From Chloroflexota bacterium (GTDB lineage Bacteria; Chloroflexota; Ktedonobacteria; Ktedonobacterales; Ktedonobacteraceae): a DNA stretch of 8,542 nt. Positions within the stretch are counted from its first letter, which is position 1. Each line of letters begins with the position of its first letter. A program made the translations under genes and the position numbers. Below are positions 1-6,591 of this stretch, piece after piece. A model generated the notes under the pieces. The model saw only the letters and a list, made by a program, of their open reading frames with translations. It did no database searches and was not told the DNA's origin. The stretch spans positions 1 through 8,542 of the forward strand of contig VBHV01000120.1 in assembly GCA_005881995.1 (NCBI GenBank), written 5' to 3'.

Positions 1-771
1 ATCAGAGGGAGTCATTAGCGAATCCTCTCCATATGAATAGATGCGGCCGGCTGATTTGATCGTCCAAGATACACGCCCATCAGCATCTATACGTTGGCGC
101 ATATGATTCCGTTTCTGCGCGCCGCGTCGTTCGCCGATGCGTTCCGGGTGAAAGCAATACTGCGCGGATTTTGTATAGAACAGGATAGTATCATGTTTGC
201 GCGCATAATGTTTACTCGCGCGTCCTCCCGACTGATAATGCCAGATAATTTCATTCTTGAAGCCGGGACCCTCTCCCTGCGGGCTGAAACCAAAGACCTC
301 GTCCAGCAGAACCTTTGCATAATGCGTCACTCGCCAATCAAGATGAACATAGAGACTCCCACTATGCGCCAACAACCTGTGCAGCAGCACAAACGCTTCG
401 TATAGCCAAGAAAGATAGGCATCCAGGTTATTATCCCACTTATCGCTATACGCCAATTGGCTGCCGTTCTTAAAATCGCGCCCGGTCATAAAAGGGGGAT
501 CGATATAAATCAAATTGATCCTACCCTCAAATTCGGGTAGCAAGGCTGGCAACACATCGCGTTTATCGCCGAGAATCAGGCGGTGGTGCCATGGATCGAG
601 AGTCGAAATTGAAGACGTGTTGATCGATTGATGGTCTTCAGAGCGAGGACTGATGATCTCAGTGGTTACAAGGCGGGGCCTTGCGCTCGTTACTGTATCA
701 AGTAGCTGTCGTTTATCAAGAGTATTATGAAGCGCGTTTTCTGATTTACCTTTCCAGGTCAGTTCGGCCAT
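1..771 (-). CDS. Site-specific adenine DNA methyltransferase, type III Mod-like (partial, C-terminus beyond left edge)
   Basis: The minus-strand frame is open from the ATG at 769-771 to base 1 without a stop, giving 257 codons; the rest lies outside the window. Residues 65-70 and 84-94 contain the motif IV region, ending in YIDPPF (DPPF at 91-94), the catalytic motif of amino-methyltransferases that modify adenine N6 or cytosine N4. Residues 139-161 (LYVHLDWRV, then a KVLLDEVFG-type helix) and IIWHYQSGGR at 175-184 are typical of type III Mod and related N6-adenine enzymes. Motif IV comes early and no FxGxG motif I precedes it, so this is the beta class, whose motif I and AdoMet pocket lie nearer the C-terminus and are therefore missing here. 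Only a weak Shine-Dalgarno (GAGTGG) precedes the ATG. A type III Res partner or an orphan role cannot be judged from the visible sequence. Family assignment is firm; subtype and target are unknown. Confidence 0.88.
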   Translation of the reverse strand, partial: MAELTWKGKSENALHNTLDKRQLLDTVTSARPRLVTTEIISPRSEDHQSINTSSISTLDPWHHRLILGDKRDVLPALLPEFEGRINLIYIDPPFMTGRDFKNGSQLAYSDKWDNNLDAYLSWLYEAFVLLHRLLAHSGSLYVHLDWRVTHYAKVLLDEVFGFSPQGEGPGFKNEIIWHYQSGGRASKHYARKHDTILFYTKSAQYCFHPERIGERRGAQKRNHMRQRIDADGRVSWTIKSAGRIYSYGEDSLMTPSD

Positions 772-1055
772 ATGGAACCACTCTATTATTCTTTAATAAT
801 CCCATCAAAAAGTTACAGATTTCTGAAAGCGCTGTAGAATAGGTTTATCAGCCTGCATCATATGCAAGAAGCCGCGTTCTGTCAATCTTTTACACATAGC
901 CCAAATTTCTTTCCCATACCAAATCTCCACATGAGTTACGTTGGTATATCGTGATACAAAACATCACTACCTTCATTTCACACTGTTTATCTGGTGTGTG
1001 CAGTGTGGAGTTTTGCATATCGTGGATATTTAGTGAGAAACAGGGGTTATTCCTA
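772..1055. other. Divergent intergenic region between methyltransferase and lipoprotein genes
   Basis: This 284-base AT-rich gap separates the minus-strand methyltransferase from the plus-strand lipoprotein, so it should hold both promoters. I could not pick a convincing -35/-10 pair for either direction. It contains an AT-rich inverted repeat (ATTATT-CTTT-AATAAT, 785-800) just upstream of the methyltransferase start. It also contains a Shine-Dalgarno-like AGGGG at 1042-1046 that belongs to the lipoprotein gene. No convincing small gene is seen. Confidence 0.5.
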
Positions 1056-2393
1056 ATGCGAAACCGCAAAATAGTTGTCTGCTTTTCGCTGTTGTCGGCG
1101 CTATTGGCCGCCATCATAGTTGCCTCATGTGGAAGTGGCGTTGGCACCATTCCCAGCGGCACACCTGATCACGGAAATGGCACGCCCGCCGTTATCCCTT
1201 CGCCCAGCCCGACCCTCCAGCCGGTTGTTACCGCTCCGCCATCGGCATTGGGGGCGACCTATGCCTATGTGCATGCTAACCAGCTCTGGATTGCCCTGCA
1301 CGGCGCGCAGCCTGTACAGGCGACATCTTTTAATGTATCAGGCCTACCCGATGTTTCCTGGCACCAGCCAGTATGGTCGCCGAATGACCACTTTCTCGCC
1401 TTCATCATGAATGCACGACCCGCCGGGCAGGGCGGGGGTGGCTGCCCCGCGCCGGACTTTGGAGCCAATGGCGCGCTGTACCTGTTGAATACCGGCACGC
1501 TGCGTCTCATCCAACTTGTTGTTCCAGCCGACAGCGGCGACCCACTCGCGAGCAGTCCGCATAATGGCTACTGGCAATACGTCTTCTGGGAAGATGCAAC
1601 ACATCTACTGGCGTGGTACAATGGCATCATCGGCCAAACGAGCAGCACGGCTGGTCTGTACCGGTATGATCTCACTAAAAATTCACTGACGCAGGTTGTA
1701 CCGCTGAGTTCACTGGGCGTGGCTACCCTTTTCAATGCCCAGAAGAACGCTCCGTTGTTGCTCTCGATGCGCTATAGTAGTGGACAACTCTATTACCAGG
1801 TAGTCACGAATCCTTTTACGCAGCAGAGTCAATTGACCATCTACCGCCATTCCGTTGATCATCCAGGGATGTCCGGCAGTATGGTGCAAACTATGGGAAG
1901 CGAAGCGTGGTGCAGTCCGCAGCAGAGCGGCCCTTACATCAAGCCGGGTTGGGATATCTCAGCCGATGGGGCGCAACTGGTGGCGCAACTGATCGGCGCA
2001 AGTGCTTCAACAGCGGCTACGAGCAGCGTTGAGGTGCTCAACTTGAGTGATACTTCGACGACTGCGCTCTTTGCGCATCTGCCCGCATCGATGCTTGCGC
2101 ACGACCTGGTATTGACGTGGGGGCCGGATAGTCAGAGCGTCGTCGCGACTCAGTCTCACCTGCTGAGCCAGGATGGACCCTATAGCGCAACGCTGGCGAA
2201 CCCGGCTGGCATGCAGCAGTACGCGCCAAACGCTGCCGGCCTGGTTGCCTGGAGGGTAGATAGCGCCGCTTTCGCGCTGCAAAGCACTGATATGACGGAT
2301 GTAAACGACGCGGCACAAGTTTATGTGTTTGACACGGGGGAAGCGCATGGACAACTCTTGCTCCTCAATGTGCGGAACTTCGTGTGGGGATAA
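1056..2393 (+). CDS. Secreted lipoprotein with WD40/TolB-like propeller repeats
   Basis: This 445-residue protein begins with a basic MRNRK, a hydrophobic stretch (residues 6-23) and a lipobox VASC with Cys25, so it is predicted to be lipid-anchored outside the cytoplasmic membrane. A Gly/Ser/Pro/Thr-rich linker (about 26-62) is typical of Gram-positive-type or Chloroflexota surface proteins. The body has degenerate beta-propeller blade motifs: VWSPNDHFLAF (W107), GWDISADG, LTWGPDSQSV and VAWRVDSAAF. An in-frame GTG at 951 would add 35 residues, but it would bury the signal peptide inside the protein. The ATG at 1056 has AGGGG at 1042-1046 with a 9-base spacer, so I chose it. The next gene follows 5 bases after the stop. 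No catalytic motif is visible; such propellers usually bind proteins or ligands. Lipoprotein call strong, fold moderate, function unknown. Confidence 0.85.
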   Translation: MRNRKIVVCFSLLSALLAAIIVASCGSGVGTIPSGTPDHGNGTPAVIPSPSPTLQPVVTAPPSALGATYAYVHANQLWIALHGAQPVQATSFNVSGLPDVSWHQPVWSPNDHFLAFIMNARPAGQGGGGCPAPDFGANGALYLLNTGTLRLIQLVVPADSGDPLASSPHNGYWQYVFWEDATHLLAWYNGIIGQTSSTAGLYRYDLTKNSLTQVVPLSSLGVATLFNAQKNAPLLLSMRYSSGQLYYQVVTNPFTQQSQLTIYRHSVDHPGMSGSMVQTMGSEAWCSPQQSGPYIKPGWDISADGAQLVAQLIGASASTAATSSVEVLNLSDTSTTALFAHLPASMLAHDLVLTWGPDSQSVVATQSHLLSQDGPYSATLANPAGMQQYAPNAAGLVAWRVDSAAFALQSTDMTDVNDAAQVYVFDTGEAHGQLLLLNVRNFVWG

Positions 2394-2398
2394 CGAAG

Positions 2399-2791
2399 AT
2401 GTCACCTGTTTTATTGACGTTTCTTAGTCTGGCTGCCTATGTTTGCGGCCTGGTGATGCTGGTCAAAGTAACGCCGCACCTGCTGAAACGCAACTTTGAT
2501 GATGGCTTTTTTATGGGCATAGCGGCTGCCGATATTCTCGGCGGCCTGCTCATCTTCGCGCCGGTCGGCCTCATCTTTGCCCTGTTCAACGGCTCGGTTG
2601 GCGTTCGTATTGTAGACATGATCCTGCTCCTGGTTACGGGTATCGTTGCCCTGCGTACCTCCCTTCGTAGTTTTCGGCCAACCTATCCAGCAGGCGTATT
2701 CCGCGTCTCCAGCATCCTGGCGGGCAGCTATTGTCTCCTCCTGGTGGGTGCCGCCCTCTATGTCATTGTGTTAATGTTTGCTCAACCTTAA
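2399..2791 (+). CDS. Small four-helix integral membrane protein, unknown function
   Basis: The predicted protein has 130 residues and is almost wholly hydrophobic. Probable membrane segments lie at residues 4-23, 42-63, 70-88 and 103-127, with short basic loops (HLLKRNFDDG at 27-36 and RTSLRSFRP at 86-94). No family motif is recognised. The ATG at 2399 is preceded by GGGGA (2386-2390) with an 8-base spacer. A GTG at 2384 would add five residues and overlap the lipoprotein gene, and cannot be excluded. Either start implies tight coupling to the lipoprotein gene, so the two products may work together at the membrane; that is inference from spacing alone. A long inverted repeat about 40 bases past the stop probably ends the transcript. 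Confidence 0.75.
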   Translation: MSPVLLTFLSLAAYVCGLVMLVKVTPHLLKRNFDDGFFMGIAAADILGGLLIFAPVGLIFALFNGSVGVRIVDMILLLVTGIVALRTSLRSFRPTYPAGVFRVSSILAGSYCLLLVGAALYVIVLMFAQP

Positions 2792-2832
2792 TTGTAAATG
2801 TTAGCATACAGCGCTGAAGTTTCTCTTTACAA

Positions 2833-2890
2833 AGAGAGCATGAGAGCTGGTCGGTGAAACATATCCCACCGACCAGCTCTCATGCTCTCT
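2833..2890. terminator. Perfect 24-bp inverted repeat, likely bidirectional terminator
   Basis: The arms 2833-2856 and 2867-2890 are exact reverse complements across 24 bases, with a 10-base loop (AAACATATCC). The repeat sits between convergent genes: 41 bases after the plus-strand stop at 2791 and 8 bases beyond the minus-strand stop at 2899. This is the position expected of a shared terminator. Neither side has a proper U-tract: the minus-strand read gives only TTT before a G, and the plus-strand read gives AGCTGGCTTT. The stem is also longer than most intrinsic terminators. An alternative is a small palindromic repeat element present elsewhere in the genome. Confidence 0.65.
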
Positions 2891-2898
2891 AGCTGGCT

Positions 2899-3303
2899 TT
2901 ACATCCCCATTTGCTTCTGCATGTCACGCACCTGTGGATACAGATGAAAGACCTGGATGTAGTGGCCTTCGGGGTCTTTGGCGGTGAATGTACGCCCAGC
3001 ACCCATATCGGTTACTTCGCCAAGGATCTCAACGGACCTGGCTTTCCACTGCTGGTAGACCGCGTCGGCATCCTCTACTTCAAAACCCGGAATGATGCCG
3101 CCATGCGCCAGGGGAACGCCATAGGTCTCTTTGGAGGCGTCTTGCAAGGCAAGATTTGTACCCCCAGTCTGAGAGCGTAGCAGCACAAATTCATCAGAGG
3201 AAAACTCCTGTATAGCTTCCAAACCCAGGTATTCCGTATAGAACGCTTTCGATTGTGGCACATCTCTGACCAGGAGCATCAAAAGCCCCAAATGAGATGG
3301 CAT
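2899..3303 (-). CDS. VOC-fold (glyoxalase/bleomycin-resistance-like) protein
   Basis: This 134-residue protein has the usual size and order of a single VOC domain (two beta-alpha-beta-beta-beta modules). Module one carries LLVRDVPQSKAFYTEYLGL (11-28, with FY at 21-22). Module two carries GFEVEDADAVYQQW (73-86) and the terminal DPEGHYIQVF (110-119). VOC proteins include glyoxalase I, extradiol dioxygenases and antibiotic-binding proteins. Here the usual metal-ligand positions look replaced: no His in the first strand (Leu7/Met9), Pro72 where a His is common, and Gln117 where a Glu is common. A ligand-binding rather than metalloenzyme role is therefore possible. The start is set by a strong AGGAGA (minus strand; plus coordinates 3311-3316) 7 bases before the ATG. 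A longer start at 3336 would add 11 residues and ignore this site. It lies 165 bases downstream of the peptidase gene on the same strand. Confidence 0.85.
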   Translation of the reverse strand: MPSHLGLLMLLVRDVPQSKAFYTEYLGLEAIQEFSSDEFVLLRSQTGGTNLALQDASKETYGVPLAHGGIIPGFEVEDADAVYQQWKARSVEILGEVTDMGAGRTFTAKDPEGHYIQVFHLYPQVRDMQKQMGM

Positions 3304-3357
3304 GAGCAAATCTCCTTTCTGAAAGAACCTATACAATCATGTGTTTTCATCGCTTTA

Positions 3358-3363
3358 AGTATA
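3358..3363 (-). promoter_or_regulatory. Candidate -10 element for the VOC gene
   Basis: Read on the minus strand this is TATACT, a close match to the sigma-70 -10 consensus, 55 bases upstream of the VOC start in the 165-base gap after the peptidase gene. No good -35 hexamer is found at 16-18 bases, so this is only a candidate. It suggests the VOC gene could be transcribed independently of the peptidase. Confidence 0.25.
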
Positions 3364-3468
3364 CATGAATGCTACGGAAAAATCTTCTCCAATCTTGCTC
3401 TCATTCCGATTTTTTGCCCAATTCGACGGTGAAAAGGAAGCTACGACACCGACTTCTAACATTTACAA

Positions 3469-5589
3469 CTACACGAATCGCCCGAACCACGCGGCCGTGC
3501 GCCGTAATCGGTCTATGCGCTGCTGAGGCGTGCCAATTCCAGGGAAATCCATCAGATGGCTTACACCTGGATACCGCACGAGTTCAACCGTCTGTTTGCG
3601 TTTGCGCAGCGTCACAAAGAGTTGCAGCGACTCGCTGAAGGGGCAGCGTAAATCGTTTTCTGCATGTAACAGCAGTAATGGCGTGGTGATGCGATCCGCA
3701 AAAGTTAAGGCGGAACAACTGCGGCGCAACGTATCGGCGTCCTGCCCATCTCCGCTCATAACCAGGTCGAACCAGAGTGTTCCATCTGAAAGCAGACTCT
3801 CGCTGGGCAGGAAGCTGATGCCGTTGCGGCTCACCGCTCCCTTGAAACGGGAAGTCTGCGTGATGGCCCAGTTGGTCATATAGCCGCCGTAGCTCAGCCC
3901 GCCAATCCCCAGGCGAGCTGCGTCTACCGGTTCTGTGGCAATCACGTGATCGATGCCCGCCATCAGGTCGCGAAAATCATCTCCTCCCCAATCGTTCAAG
4001 CTTTTACGACAGAACTCTTCACCATATCCAGTGCTGCCACGAGGGTTCGCGGCCAGCACAGCGTAACCTTTACCCGCCAGCATTTGAAATTCATGCACGT
4101 AGCTATCGCCCCAGGCGAGCGGGGGACCGCCATGAACTTCCAGGATGAGAGGCGCTTTCACGCCCTCAGCCAGTGGTGGCAGGTATAGCCAGCCCTCGAT
4201 TTCTAGCCCGCCGGGACCATTCCAGGTGATGCGTTTAGGGCGCACAAGTTGGCGGCCGCGCAGGAAGACATCGTTTACCCCGGTCAACTTGCGGCGGTTC
4301 TCGCCATTGCCGTCCATCGCCCAGGTATCGCCGGGGGTGAACCAGTCAACGCGGATCATGGTAATGGTTTGCCCATCCCTGCTGATCTGCGGGCTGAGAT
4401 AGCAACCGTTGCCGCTCGTGAGCCGCGTCACCTGGTCATTGTGTGTATCGATGCGATACAGGTGAACCTGCCCGCGCTCCTGAACAGTCACCAGCACCGA
4501 TGCATTGTCAGGATACCATTGAGGGGACGTTATCGGAGTTGCGTGCAGTTCATCGATAATCCACTGCATGCAGGTGAAGTTCTGCGCGATTGATGCCGCC
4601 AGGCGCGGCGCGGCATTGCCATGCGCGTTGACGATCCAGGGCGAGACGTTGCTTGTTTCGGTCTGATCTGCGCTGTAGTAGTAGGCAATCGATTGTCCAT
4701 CCGGTGACCACGCGGGCTTCTGGGCGAGCCCCTCTTCGGGTGTCAGGCGGCGCATCTGCGCTGTTGCCGGGGTCAAGACCCACAATGCTATACTCACGCT
4801 GAGGTCGGGATCGGGTCGGCGATTGGCGCAGAAAGCGATCTCAGTCCCATCGGGCGACCAGCATGACGAAACAATATCTACCGCCTCAGTCGTGAGGCGA
4901 GTGGCTGCTCCATCCAGTGGCACGAGCCAGAGTTGCTGGTGGCGTCCCTGCTTATATCCCAATCCGTCGGCCTGCTCGTCCAGTCGTGTATAGACGACGG
5001 ATGTTGCGCTGGTATCGGGCGTTTGCAGGTCATCTTCCCCCTTCCAGGGACTATGCGCCAGCAGCGCCGTTCCATCAGGTCTCCAGCTAAATTCTGTCAC
5101 TCCCTGCGATAGCCTGCTCACCTGTCGCGTTTCCCCGCCTTGCAGGGGTAACAGGTGAATCTGTAGCGAGCCACTGCGATCGCTCACAAACGCCAGTGTT
5201 TGCCCATCCGGCGACCAGCGCGGCAGAATATCGTGATAGGTTCCCTCAACGTTGGTGAGTTGCCGCGGGCTTTGCGTTTTTCCGCCTCTAGAGTTCACCA
5301 CCCAGATGGCGCTGCTTGTAGTATTCGTCTCAACATGACTCTGCTGGATGGTGAAGGCGATGACCGCACCATCTGGCGAAATCTGCGGGTCGTCGGCAAT
5401 GCCTAATGCCAGCAAATCGTCAACGCTCATGTAGGGGTTCGCGGAAGGTGCAGCCGTGGTAGACGGAGCCGGTACCGCAGGTACCTGAATAGTGGCAGGC
5501 GCTCCAGGTACAGAAGGCGTGGCGGCTACGTCTGCCGCTTCACTTCCAACAGGTCGCGGTAGAGTACTCATATCGTCGTGTTCAATCAT
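3469..5589 (-). CDS. S9-family (prolyl oligopeptidase-like) serine peptidase
   Basis: This complete 706-residue protein is probably an acylaminoacyl- or dipeptidyl-peptidase-type enzyme that cleaves short peptides. A Pro/Ala/Thr-rich tail (about 15-50) precedes the start of the propeller at MSVDDLLAL (54-62). The N-terminal half carries TolB/WD40-type blades: ISPDG (70-74), WSPDGQTLAF (125-134), WRPDG (169-173), WSPDGTEIAF (244-253), WSPDGQSIAY (294-303), WYPDN (358-362) and ISRDG (402-406). The alpha/beta-hydrolase domain starts near 455. It has HGGPP (486-490, oxyanion region), nucleophile Ser566 in GGLSYGGY, Asp646 in HAENDLRCP and His678 in YPGVSHLMD, so the catalytic triad is intact. No signal peptide or membrane segment is visible, so it is predicted to be cytoplasmic. 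GGAG (minus strand; plus 5597-5600) sits 7 bases before the ATG. Exact specificity cannot be told from sequence. Confidence 0.93.
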   Translation of the reverse strand: MIEHDDMSTLPRPVGSEAADVAATPSVPGAPATIQVPAVPAPSTTAAPSANPYMSVDDLLALGIADDPQISPDGAVIAFTIQQSHVETNTTSSAIWVVNSRGGKTQSPRQLTNVEGTYHDILPRWSPDGQTLAFVSDRSGSLQIHLLPLQGGETRQVSRLSQGVTEFSWRPDGTALLAHSPWKGEDDLQTPDTSATSVVYTRLDEQADGLGYKQGRHQQLWLVPLDGAATRLTTEAVDIVSSCWSPDGTEIAFCANRRPDPDLSVSIALWVLTPATAQMRRLTPEEGLAQKPAWSPDGQSIAYYYSADQTETSNVSPWIVNAHGNAAPRLAASIAQNFTCMQWIIDELHATPITSPQWYPDNASVLVTVQERGQVHLYRIDTHNDQVTRLTSGNGCYLSPQISRDGQTITMIRVDWFTPGDTWAMDGNGENRRKLTGVNDVFLRGRQLVRPKRITWNGPGGLEIEGWLYLPPLAEGVKAPLILEVHGGPPLAWGDSYVHEFQMLAGKGYAVLAANPRGSTGYGEEFCRKSLNDWGGDDFRDLMAGIDHVIATEPVDAARLGIGGLSYGGYMTNWAITQTSRFKGAVSRNGISFLPSESLLSDGTLWFDLVMSGDGQDADTLRRSCSALTFADRITTPLLLLHAENDLRCPFSESLQLFVTLRKRKQTVELVRYPGVSHLMDFPGIGTPQQRIDRLRRTAAWFGRFV

Positions 5590-5644
5590 GGTGGCGCTCC
5601 AATCGACTCTACAAAATGATGGTCAGATTACATTGCTTTCTTCA

Positions 5645-5650
5645 ACTATA
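5645..5650 (-). promoter_or_regulatory. Candidate -10 element for the S9 peptidase gene
   Basis: On the minus strand this is TATAGT, a good -10 hexamer, 55 bases upstream of the peptidase start in the gap shared with the divergent acuB gene. No matching -35 is present at standard spacing; a TTGCAA further upstream is too far away. Weak evidence. Confidence 0.25.
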
Positions 5651-5740
5651 CATTAAAGATTACGATAAGGCCATCGAGTGGTTGCAAAATGGCAAGGGCA
5701 AGAATTGCTGTTAGCTATGCAATCTCTTGTATTGTTTTTA

Positions 5741-5749
5741 TGCTATCAT
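5741..5749 (+). promoter_or_regulatory. Candidate extended -10 promoter for the acuB-acuCA operon
   Basis: TGCTATCAT matches the extended -10 pattern TGnTATnAT, lying about 110 bases upstream of the acuB start. Extended -10 promoters can work without a good -35, and none is seen here. The transcript would carry a leader of roughly 105 bases containing a 30-codon frame that overlaps the acuB start. Confidence 0.3.
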
Positions 5750-5772
5750 GATGATATCGCGCGAACAAGACA

Positions 5773-5865
5773 ATGAGCACTGATATAGGCAAACGTCGCG
5801 AAAAGTGGGGGAGCAGAGAAGTTTCATACATCCATACGAACCCTAAGAGGAAACATACCATATGA
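5773..5865 (+). CDS. Possible 30-residue leader peptide overlapping acuB start
   Basis: An ATG at 5773 opens a 30-codon frame whose TGA (5863-5865) overlaps the acuB ATG (5862-5864) in the classic ATGA arrangement used for translational coupling. The peptide would be strongly basic and polar (starts MSTDIGKRREKW, ends NPKRKHTI), with no membrane segment. No clear Shine-Dalgarno precedes it, and the acuB Shine-Dalgarno lies inside its frame, so the overlap may be chance. Listed only as a possibility. Confidence 0.2.
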   Translation: MSTDIGKRREKWGSREVSYIHTNPKRKHTI

Positions 5866-6575
5866 TTGTAAGCGAAGTAATGACAACCAGGCTAATTACG
5901 ATCACACCTGGTGATACCCTGAGTCATGCCGCTAACCTGTTGCGCCAGTATCAATTTCATCATCTCCCCGTGGTAAGATCTACATTTGGAGTATCTGATA
6001 CCGGGTCGGGGCAGCGGCCTGTACTGGAAGGGCTGCTGACTTCGCAGGATATTGACGTGGCGGCGGCGGTGGGAACATGGAGTTCCAGCGACCTCCTGCA
6101 TCGCCCCTGGCAGGAACGGCGCGTCGTGGAGGTCATGCACCGCGCTGTCATGCGCGTGAACCCCACTACAAGCGTCGCGGCTGCCGCCCAGATGCTTGTC
6201 GAGCGCGGCTTGAATTGCCTGCCCGTGGTGGAGTACGAACGCCTTGAGCAAGAGAAGGATTCGAACGGGACGGAGGCGCTACTGGTCGGGTTGATCACCC
6301 GTAGTGATTTATTGATGGCGCTGGCACGCTCATTAGGCGCGTTTGAGCCGGGGATGCAGTTGAGCATCCCACTTCCCATGGGAGACCTTACTCCACTGGC
6401 ACAGACCCTGACACTGGCGGCGGAACTGCATATTCAGGTGCGCAGTGTGCTGGCAGCGCCTTTGGAGGGAAATGTTCCACTTTCCGCCACGCTGCGCCTG
6501 GGAACAATCAATCCCGCGCCTTTACTGCTGCGTTTGCAGGAAGCGAACATTTCCTATACGTTCGCCGATGCGTAA
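5862..6575 (+). CDS. acuB: AcuB-like protein: two CBS domains plus ACT-like C-terminus
   Basis: This 237-residue protein matches the Bacillus AcuB plan as I remember it. CBS 1 (1-68) has MIVSEVM and FHHLPVV (32-38). CBS 2 (about 87-155) has VVEVM (88-92), LNCLPVV (117-123) and GLITRSDLL (143-151). A bridging segment (SLGAFEPG, 157-164) leads to an ACT-like domain (about 165-237) with LRLGTINPAPLL (211-222), resembling the AcuB tail. CBS pairs usually bind adenine nucleotides and ACT domains bind small metabolites, so a sensor role is plausible; the role of AcuB itself is not settled. Both CBS domains have enlarged loops after the PVV strand (about 39-54 and 124-139). AGAGGA at 5846-5851 precedes the ATG by 10 bases. 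The deacetylase gene starts 16 bases after the stop, so the two are almost certainly one operon. It diverges from the peptidase gene. Confidence 0.85.
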   Translation: MIVSEVMTTRLITITPGDTLSHAANLLRQYQFHHLPVVRSTFGVSDTGSGQRPVLEGLLTSQDIDVAAAVGTWSSSDLLHRPWQERRVVEVMHRAVMRVNPTTSVAAAAQMLVERGLNCLPVVEYERLEQEKDSNGTEALLVGLITRSDLLMALARSLGAFEPGMQLSIPLPMGDLTPLAQTLTLAAELHIQVRSVLAAPLEGNVPLSATLRLGTINPAPLLLRLQEANISYTFADA

Positions 6576-6591
6576 TGAGAAGGACATATCT

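Noticed and set aside
94..405. 103-codon plus-strand frame inside the methyltransferase
   Set aside because: It is antisense to a recognised methyltransferase domain and has no recognisable motif of its own.
951..1055. GTG start 35 codons upstream of the lipoprotein start
   Set aside because: It would place the signal peptide and lipobox internally and lacks a good ribosome-binding site; the ATG at 1056 has both features right.
890..1162. 90-codon minus-strand frame across the lipoprotein start
   Set aside because: It has no family-like features and runs antisense to the signal peptide region of a well-supported gene.
3304..3336. ATG 11 codons upstream of the VOC start
   Set aside because: The strong AGGAGA lies inside this extension, 7 bases before the ATG at 3303, and the VOC domain begins there.
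3426..3452. CGGTG/CACCG stem downstream of the peptidase stop as a terminator
   Set aside because: The stem is only five base pairs with a long loop and no adjacent U-tract.
4249..4593. 114-codon plus-strand frame inside the S9 peptidase
   Set aside because: Antisense shadow of the propeller-coding region, produced by GC-biased codons.
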